From positions 62,001 through 126,000 of the forward strand of contig DATMFV010000128.1 in assembly GCA_035555975.1 (NCBI GenBank): 64,000 nt of DNA, given 5' to 3'. The notes under the pieces were generated by a model. That model was not told the origin of the DNA and made no database searches. It worked only from the letters and a program-made list of their open reading frames with translations. The position numbers and the translations under genes were made by a program. How positions within the stretch are numbered: position 1 is the first letter of the stretch; every line of letters begins with the position of its first letter. The DNA is from DATMFV01 sp035555975. GTDB taxonomy: Bacteria; Verrucomicrobiota; Verrucomicrobiia; Chthoniobacterales; Chthoniobacteraceae. This document shows, one piece after another, positions 59,091-64,000 of the stretch.

Positions 59091-59851
59091 TGAGACTTCA
59101 GCATAAGATCACAGCCATCACCGGAGCGGGGCGGGGAATCGGCAGGGCGGCGGCGCTCCTCTTCGCGCGGGAAGGGGCGAGGGTGATGATCCTGGAACTC
59201 GACCCCCGGGCCGGGCGCGAGGTGGAGGGGGAAATCCGCGCGCAGGGCGGCAAGGCGGAGTGGATCGGGGTGGATGTCGCCGATCTTGAGAGCACGAGGG
59301 CCGCCTTTGCTGAAATCGGGACGCGGTGCGGCAGGCTCGATGTCCTCTATAACAATGCTTCGATCTTTCTGGGCGGGCGGGATGGCCGGGTGAGCGATCT
59401 TGACGAGGCGGTCTGGAAGAAGGTGCTCGATGTCAACCTTTCGGGGATCTATCACGGTTGCAGGTTCGGGATTCCGCTCATGAGAGGGAAGGGCGGCTCG
59501 ATCATCACGACCGCCTCGAGCGCCGGGGTTATCGGCATTCCCGGGTGCGATGCCTATACCGCTTCGAAAGGGGCGACGGTGGCCCTTACCCGTTCGATGG
59601 CCGTAGAGTATGGTCCTGAGAACATCCGGGTCAACTGCATCGCCCCGGCGGCGATCCGGACCGACATGATCCACGAGAGTAATCTTCGCGATCCCTCTTT
59701 TGACGAGCGGCGGTTCCTTGCGACCACGCCGTTGCGCCGCTGGGGAATGCCGGAGGAGATTGCGAAAATCGCGCTTTTCCTCGCCTCCGACGACGCTTCC
59801 TATATGAATGGGGCCATTCTGGTGGCCGACGGCGGCATCACCATCACCTGA
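59090..59851 (+). CDS. Short-chain dehydrogenase/reductase (SDR)
   Basis: 253-residue classical SDR. TGAGRGIGRAAALLF near 11, LDVLYNNASIFLGG near 84, Ser in TTASSAGVIG near 140, YTASKGATVALTRSMAVEYG near 155 and NCIAPAAIRTDM near 184 are intact. The final ADGGITIT matches the family end. The acidic residue after strand 2 (ILELDPRAG) suggests NAD(H). No convincing ribosome-binding site is seen because an inverted repeat (59073-59087) fills the leader. With a ROK regulator and a split transketolase downstream it probably belongs to a sugar or polyol route; substrate unknown. Confidence 0.93.
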   Translation: MRLQHKITAITGAGRGIGRAAALLFAREGARVMILELDPRAGREVEGEIRAQGGKAEWIGVDVADLESTRAAFAEIGTRCGRLDVLYNNASIFLGGRDGRVSDLDEAVWKKVLDVNLSGIYHGCRFGIPLMRGKGGSIITTASSAGVIGIPGCDAYTASKGATVALTRSMAVEYGPENIRVNCIAPAAIRTDMIHESNLRDPSFDERRFLATTPLRRWGMPEEIAKIALFLASDDASYMNGAILVADGGITIT

Positions 59852-59926
59852 GAGGCTGTGAAAAAAGTCCTTCAACGGCCATGGAGCACCTCTTTTTGCC
59901 TCTAACTGCATTCCTTCACAGCCTCT
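59851..59926. repeat. Inverted repeat between the SDR and ROK genes
   Basis: AGAGGCTGTGAA (59851-59862) and TTCACAGCCTCT (59915-59926) are perfect 12-bp arms separated by 52 nt, beginning on the last base of the SDR stop codon. It could end the SDR transcript, but it lacks a T-run after the right arm. Confidence 0.5.
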
Positions 59927-59946
59927 GAGAAGCTGCGAAACTGAGT

Positions 59947-61107
59947 ATGGAAAAAAACCATGGCTGCAATCATCGCCGGATGCGCCGGATCAACCGGACG
60001 GAGGTTTTGCGCTCTCTTCACCTCAAGGGACCGATGTCGCGCGTGGAGCTTGCGCAACTGCTGCAACTCGACGCCAAGACGGTGACCAACCTCACCCGGG
60101 AGTTGCTGGAGCAGAACGTTGTCGAAGAGACCGGCATCGCGTCGCAGGGGCGGGGGCGGCCCCGGCAGATGTTGCGGGTCCGGAGCGGCGATCTGCTGGC
60201 GGCGGCGGTGCAGTTGGAAGAGGGGAAGGTGGTCGGTGCGATCGTCAACCTCGATGGCGGGGTGCTTCACCGGAACTCCGCGGCTTTGAGCGGAAAGGAG
60301 AGCCAACGCGAACTGCTCAGGAAGATCCGCACCGTGGCCCGGTCGCTCCTCCGGCGGGGGCAGGCGCGCCTGCCCGGCCTTGGTTTCACTTTTCCCGGCG
60401 TCTTTGATCCCGACCGCCGGATTGTCCTGCAATGCCATCGGCTTCCGGCCTGGGAGGGTGTCCAGTTGGACAAGGTCTTCGGAGGGGTTTTCGAAGGCCG
60501 TGTCAGCATCGAGTCCAACACCCGCACCGAGGCTCTGGGCGAGCAATGGTTCGGCACGGCAAAGGAGTGGAGCGACTTTCTGCTGGTCAGCATCGGGGAG
60601 GGGATCGGTTGTGTCCTCGTGGACCAGGGGCGGCTCCAGGTCGGCGCTTCCCGGATTGCAGGAGAAATCGGTCATACCATCATCGACCCCAAAGGAGCGC
60701 CTTGTTCCTGCGGAAGAAGAGGGTGCCTCGAGACCGTGGCATCGCTCAAGGCGATCCGCGCCGGGCTCACTCCCCCGAAAGGGGTGAAGCAGGTGGGCGT
60801 CGGGCGGATTGCCGATCTTCTTGCCAGCGGCGACCCGGCGGCTTTGGCGGCGATGGAAACGGCGGCCGATGCGCTCGGGCTGGCATTGGCCAATTTTGTT
60901 CATGTCATGAACCCGCAACACCTCCTGATCACCGGAGAAGCGGTCGGGATGGGTCCTCTCTTTACGGCAGCCCTCGAGGCTTCGCTGAAGCGGTACGTCG
61001 TCCCGCTCTTTCACCGTCATCTGCATCTCTCCACGGGCCGTCTGGGTGAAGACGCGGCCCTGCTCGGTTCGGCGGCTCTGGTGCTCGAGTCGTTTTTTAA
61101 TGCCTAG
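59947..61107 (+). CDS. ROK-family transcriptional regulator
   Basis: 386 residues. N-terminal winged helix-turn-helix (about 15-70: VLRSLHLKGPMSRVELAQLL then DAKTVTNLTRELLEQNVVEE), then the ROK kinase-like domain: SIGEGIGCVLVDQGRLQVGA near 217, GEIGHTIIDP near 237 and the zinc-binding cluster PCSCGRRGCLE near 252 (C-x-C-x4-C). The N-lobe ATP region is degenerate (GFTFPGVFDP), typical for ROK repressors related to NagC and Mlc. It probably binds palindromes upstream of the SDR and transketolase genes. Start codon 59947 without a clear Shine-Dalgarno sequence. Confidence 0.92.
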   Translation: MEKNHGCNHRRMRRINRTEVLRSLHLKGPMSRVELAQLLQLDAKTVTNLTRELLEQNVVEETGIASQGRGRPRQMLRVRSGDLLAAAVQLEEGKVVGAIVNLDGGVLHRNSAALSGKESQRELLRKIRTVARSLLRRGQARLPGLGFTFPGVFDPDRRIVLQCHRLPAWEGVQLDKVFGGVFEGRVSIESNTRTEALGEQWFGTAKEWSDFLLVSIGEGIGCVLVDQGRLQVGASRIAGEIGHTIIDPKGAPCSCGRRGCLETVASLKAIRAGLTPPKGVKQVGVGRIADLLASGDPAALAAMETAADALGLALANFVHVMNPQHLLITGEAVGMGPLFTAALEASLKRYVVPLFHRHLHLSTGRLGEDAALLGSAALVLESFFNA

Positions 61108-61141
61108 TGTGGTGTAACACATAATATTAATTTTTTCATTA

Positions 61142-61166
61142 TTAAATGGATTATTTCCAATAAATA
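61142..61166. promoter_or_regulatory. Candidate ROK-type operator before the transketolase genes
   Basis: TTAAATGGATTATTTCCAATAA, an imperfect palindrome 12 nt before the ATG of the transketolase N-subunit and related to the 59073-59087 site (ATGGA ... TTCCA in AT-rich flanks). The surrounding 30 nt are AT-rich, unlike the genes on both sides. Confidence 0.4.
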
Positions 61167-61177
61167 CCCAACTGCCC

Positions 61178-62035
61178 ATGACCGATCCAACCCCAAAGAC
61201 AAGCCCTCCATCGCAGGAGCGGATTCGACAGCTTCAGGAGAAGGCCCGCTTTCTTAGAAAGAACAGCCTCGCTCTCAACAACCGGACCCTGCACGCCGGC
61301 GGGGCGCTCTCCTCGGCGGAGATCATCGCGGTTCTCTTCTACGAGACGCTCCGGCTTGATCCGAAGAATCCTACATGGCCCGACCGCGATCTCTTCATCA
61401 ACTCCCGCGGGCATGCCTGCGAGCCGATCTATGTCGCGATGGCGGAACTCGGCTTCTTTCCGTGGAGCGATCTCGAGACGATTGAGGATGAAGGCTCCCA
61501 TCTCCACGGTCTTTCCGCCACGACAACCCCCGGCATTGAGTTTTCCCTCGGCTCCCTCGGCGCAGGGCTCTCCCTCGCCGTGGGGGCCGCCCTCGGGCTG
61601 CGGGTGCAGAAGCGCCCGGGCCGCGTGATCATCGTGACGGGAGATGGCGAGCTTCAGGAAGGGATGTTCTGGGAAGCGGCAATGGCTGCGGGCCACTATC
61701 GGCTTGATCGCCTGACGGTGGTGGTCGACCGGAACGGCTTCCAGTCGAATGATCGCGGCACGGAAACGGTCATGCGTCTTGAGCCGCTGGAAGAGAAGTT
61801 CGCCAGCTTCGGGTTTGCGACGCGGCGGATCGACGGTCATGACATCCCCGCGTTGCTGGAAGCGTTTTCGGAGCTTCCGCTGGTCCCGAACCAGCCGACG
61901 GCGATCATTGCCGATACCATCAAGGGGAAGGGGGTCTCCTTCCTCGAAAATGGCCACGTCCATTGCGGGCGTTTTGGCCGCGACTATGAACCGGAGCTGC
62001 TTGTCCAGGCACTCCAGGAACTGGAAAACTCATGA
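61178..62035 (+). CDS. Transketolase, N-terminal (TPP-binding) subunit
   Basis: 285 residues corresponding to the first half of a transketolase. RKNSLALNNRTLHAGGALSS near 25, SRGHACEPIYVAMAELGF near 65 (GHA-type), SLGSLGAGLSLAVGAALGL near 120 and the TPP/metal motif GDGELQEGMFWEAA near 147 with the following DRNGFQSN. A split transketolase whose C-terminal half is the next gene. It transfers two-carbon units between sugar phosphates. The ATGA overlap with the next gene at 62032 supports coupling to make a heterodimer. It is paired with an SDR and a ROK regulator, so it may serve a specific sugar pathway and not central metabolism. Confidence 0.94.
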   Translation: MTDPTPKTSPPSQERIRQLQEKARFLRKNSLALNNRTLHAGGALSSAEIIAVLFYETLRLDPKNPTWPDRDLFINSRGHACEPIYVAMAELGFFPWSDLETIEDEGSHLHGLSATTTPGIEFSLGSLGAGLSLAVGAALGLRVQKRPGRVIIVTGDGELQEGMFWEAAMAAGHYRLDRLTVVVDRNGFQSNDRGTETVMRLEPLEEKFASFGFATRRIDGHDIPALLEAFSELPLVPNQPTAIIADTIKGKGVSFLENGHVHCGRFGRDYEPELLVQALQELENS

Positions 62036-63045
62036 ATACCCTTAAATCGTTGAACCTTGACCCCCATAAAACCCACGGCGCGATTCGCGAGATCGCCCTC
62101 GGCAAAGCCGCCAACTCCCTGAGCGAACTGCTGCTGGAATATGGCGAGCGCGACCCGCGCCTCTGCTACGTCGGCGTGGATACGATGGACGCGGCTTTTC
62201 AGAAGCGTTTCCCGGAAAGGGCTTTTGATGTCGGCATTGCCGAACAGAACGAACTCGGGCTGGCGACCGGTCTGGCAAAGGTCGGCCTGCTGCCGGTGGT
62301 TCAGGGGTGGTCGCCGTTCACGCCTTTGCGAAATTTTGACCAACTCCGCACCTACCTCTGTCGCCATCAGTCCAACGTCAAGATCGTGACCACCACTTTG
62401 GGGCTGGCCAACTGCTCGCATGGGACGACCCACCACGACCTGGAGAGCATCGCGCTTTACCGGACGGTCCCCAATCTGGTGGTTCTTGCGGCGATGGACG
62501 ATGCGCAGTTCCGTGCGGCGTTTCATGCTGCGATGGCGCACGAAGGCCCGGTGGTGGTGATGGGGCCGCCTGAACTCTACGCGCCGGGGGCCGACGCCCG
62601 TTACCTGGAGCGGACCCTCTCCCATGGAACGTTCACCATCGGCAGGGCCGAATGGCTCCGCCGGGGGGAGGCGGCGACCGTTTTCGCCGTCGGTTCCGCG
62701 CTGCACTACGCGCTGGATGCCGCCGGGCGGCTCGATGCGGAGGGGATCTCTGTAGGAGTCGTGAACATGTGCTCGCTCAAGCCGTTCGACTCGGGGGCGG
62801 TTCTTGAAGCGCTCTCCATCTCCCGGGTGATCCTCTCCGTCGAGGAGCAGAACCCGAACGGAGGATTGGGGAGCGCCGTGGCCGAGACGATCGCGGAATC
62901 AGGTATCGCCGCGCGCTTCCAGCGAATGGCGATCCCGGACCAATACGTGGAAAACCTGGGCGACTGGACGTATACCCGGCAGGGGGTCGGGCTGACGGCG
63001 GATCGGGTGATCTCGCGCCTCAAGAGGCTGTTGGGGAGGGAGTAA
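62032..63045 (+). CDS. Transketolase, C-terminal (PYR and TK-C) subunit
   Basis: 337 residues with the pyrimidine-binding domain (YGERDPRLCYVGVDTMDAAF then PERAFDVGIAEQNELGLATG with the conserved Glu that activates TPP near 69) and the C-terminal transketolase domain (about 200-337; ATVFAVGSALHYALDA and SVEEQNPNGGLGSAVAETI). Together with 61178-62035 it makes a complete transketolase. The active-site His of SHGTTHHDLES near 124 is present. Confidence 0.94.
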   Translation: MNTLKSLNLDPHKTHGAIREIALGKAANSLSELLLEYGERDPRLCYVGVDTMDAAFQKRFPERAFDVGIAEQNELGLATGLAKVGLLPVVQGWSPFTPLRNFDQLRTYLCRHQSNVKIVTTTLGLANCSHGTTHHDLESIALYRTVPNLVVLAAMDDAQFRAAFHAAMAHEGPVVVMGPPELYAPGADARYLERTLSHGTFTIGRAEWLRRGEAATVFAVGSALHYALDAAGRLDAEGISVGVVNMCSLKPFDSGAVLEALSISRVILSVEEQNPNGGLGSAVAETIAESGIAARFQRMAIPDQYVENLGDWTYTRQGVGLTADRVISRLKRLLGRE

Positions 63046-63167
63046 ACGTTCCGTTGGCCGACGCCGCCCTCTTCCTGCGCGGAGGCCCGGCCGGTCGCGC
63101 GATCTTTCGGGCCGCCCTCATTCCTTCTTGAAAAACGGAAGGGGGGCGGTTATCTTTTTAATTCTGC

Positions 63168-63179
63168 TTACTCGAGTAA
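63168..63179. promoter_or_regulatory. Candidate LacI operator TTACTCGAGTAA
   Basis: A perfect 12-bp palindrome with central CG, located 27 nt before the ATG of the downstream LacI-type gene. Its core TTAC-CG-GTAA is the same as at 58962-58975 upstream of the other LacI gene, so the two regulators may share or cross-recognise operators. Confidence 0.55.
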
Positions 63180-63206
63180 CTTCCTTTCCCGACGCCTTTC
63201 CTTCCA

Positions 63207-64000
63207 ATGCCCCGCAAAGCCGCTTCGCCAGCACGGACGAAAAAAAACGCAAAGCCGAAGCCGGCCCCGTCTCCTCATTCCTATCCCAACGGCGTCACCA
63301 TGAGCACGCTGGCTGCGGAGCTTAACCTCTCCCGTGCCGCAGTCTCCTATGCCTTGAGCGGAGACTGGGAGGAGCGGCGCAGGATTTCCGAGGCGACCCG
63401 GCAGATGGTTCTGGAGAAGGCCGGGGAACTCGGCTACCGGCGCAACCGGATCGCCACCAGCCTGCGGACGCAGAAGACCCGGGCCATCGGGATCGTTCTG
63501 GTCGGGCTCGGGACCGAGAGCCATATCCTTTTCAGGGGGATCGAGTCGGTTCTCGGGGAGGATTTTACGCTTCTTTTCGGCGCGTCCCACTACGACGTGG
63601 CGCGGGAGAGGCGGGTGCTCGACTCCTTTGACGAATACCGCGTGGAAGGCATCCTTCTCCTCGGGACCGGGAGCCGGGAAAACCTGCCGACCCTCCGGGC
63701 GCTCGTTGCCAAGGGATTGCCGCTCGTGCAGATCGACCGCTACTTTTCCGAGCTTCAGACCAGCGTCGTGGAGGCGGACAACGAAGGGCTCGGGGCGATG
63801 CTCACCGAGCACCTGATCGGACTGGGACACCGGCGTATTTTTTACATCCGCAGCCCGCACGACCATTCCGGCAATCTGGCGAGGGCCACGGGATACGAGA
63901 AGCAGATGCGCCGGCACCGGCTCAAGCCGGAATGCTTCCCGCCCTCTCCCGTCGATCACACCGACCCGGACTCTTATGCCGGATATTATGCCGAACAGAT
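63207..64000 (+). CDS. LacI-family transcriptional regulator (3' end outside window)
   Basis: Partial: at least 264 codons, no stop before the window end. A 31-residue basic Lys/Pro/Ala-rich tail precedes the DNA-binding domain VTMSTLAAELNLSRAAVSYA then ISEATRQMVLEKAGELGYRR, with hinge RIATSLRTQKTRAIGIVLVG. The effector domain runs from about 100 onward (VEGILLLGTGS, LGHRRIFYIR). The start at 63207 is the first ATG in frame; 63300 is the alternative if the tail is not translated. A palindromic operator lies 27 nt upstream, suggesting autoregulation. It may control the transketolase region or the genes beyond the window. Confidence 0.9.
   Translation, partial: MPRKAASPARTKKNAKPKPAPSPHSYPNGVTMSTLAAELNLSRAAVSYALSGDWEERRRISEATRQMVLEKAGELGYRRNRIATSLRTQKTRAIGIVLVGLGTESHILFRGIESVLGEDFTLLFGASHYDVARERRVLDSFDEYRVEGILLLGTGSRENLPTLRALVAKGLPLVQIDRYFSELQTSVVEADNEGLGAMLTEHLIGLGHRRIFYIRSPHDHSGNLARATGYEKQMRRHRLKPECFPPSPVDHTDPDSYAGYYAEQ

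Noticed and set aside
1..64000. CRISPR array, integrase or insertion sequence
   Set aside because: No regularly spaced repeats, cas genes, transposase or integrase were seen in the window.

Overview
The window looks like a GC-rich chromosomal segment of a Gram-negative bacterium from the PVC group, most likely Verrucomicrobiota (Opitutae-like). This placement rests on gene content only: a UBact-type ubiquitin-like modifier with a 20S proteasome, futalosine-type menaquinone synthesis (mqnC), Lgt, PEP-CTERM secreted proteins, pseudopilins with an H-X9-DG tail motif, and several LacI regulators beside Gfo/Idh oxidoreductases and large secreted proteins. No 16S rRNA gene is present to confirm it.

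Layout. 0-3 kb (minus): trmD followed by a short sugar-acid catabolic operon (SDR dehydrogenase, FAH-family hydrolase, CBM9-like protein). 3-5 kb: a bifunctional penicillin-binding protein. 5-12 kb: an island around UBact (58 aa), prcB and prcA. It is flanked on both sides, in inverted orientation, by two paralogous copies of an exported two-gene unit; ACT-domain, GYF_2-like and LysM genes lie between. 12-13 kb: thiH-thiS. 13.3-15 kb: a three-gene accessory cluster with a TIGR04255-like protein. 15-17 kb: a HemS/ChuS-like heme protein and a flavodoxin. 17-26 kb: a 7TM sensor kinase, tcdA, a glycosyltransferase, obg, alaS and mqnC. 26-30 kb: a probable polyphosphate-related cluster (degenerate CYTH+CHAD fusion, ParA-type ATPase, stand-alone CYTH, metallophosphatase) with a 162-nt perfectly centred palindrome in its middle.

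30.5-38.4 kb and 51.7-59 kb each hold the same five-component cassette in a different order: LacI regulator, PEP-CTERM protein, pseudopilin, Gfo/Idh oxidoreductase and a very large secreted protein. A third, decayed copy (PEP-CTERM-like fragment run into a headless pseudopilin) lies at 40.9-41.6 kb. Between the cassettes is a housekeeping stretch: tRNA-Arg(ACG), an M28 peptidase, parB, an lplA-like ligase, lgt, a bile-acid-symporter-family transporter, prs, rplY, pth, rpsF, ssb, gatC, gatA, a PmtA-like methyltransferase and an AGE-family epimerase. 59-64 kb is a sugar-metabolism block (SDR, ROK regulator, split transketolase) ending in a LacI gene cut by the window edge.

How the genes work together. 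UBact, PrcB and PrcA should form the tag and protease core of a pupylation-like degradation pathway. The ATPase (Mpa/ARC), ligase (PafA) and deamidase (Dop) are not in the window and must be elsewhere if the pathway is complete. The cassettes look like separately regulated glycan-use units whose secreted and surface parts are made together with an intracellular oxidoreductase. Palindromes TTAC-CG-GTAA before two lacI genes, ATGGAA-N3-TTCCAT before the SDR, and TCAC(A/T)CAGTTGA before two transcription units of the 30-38 kb cassette are candidate operators.
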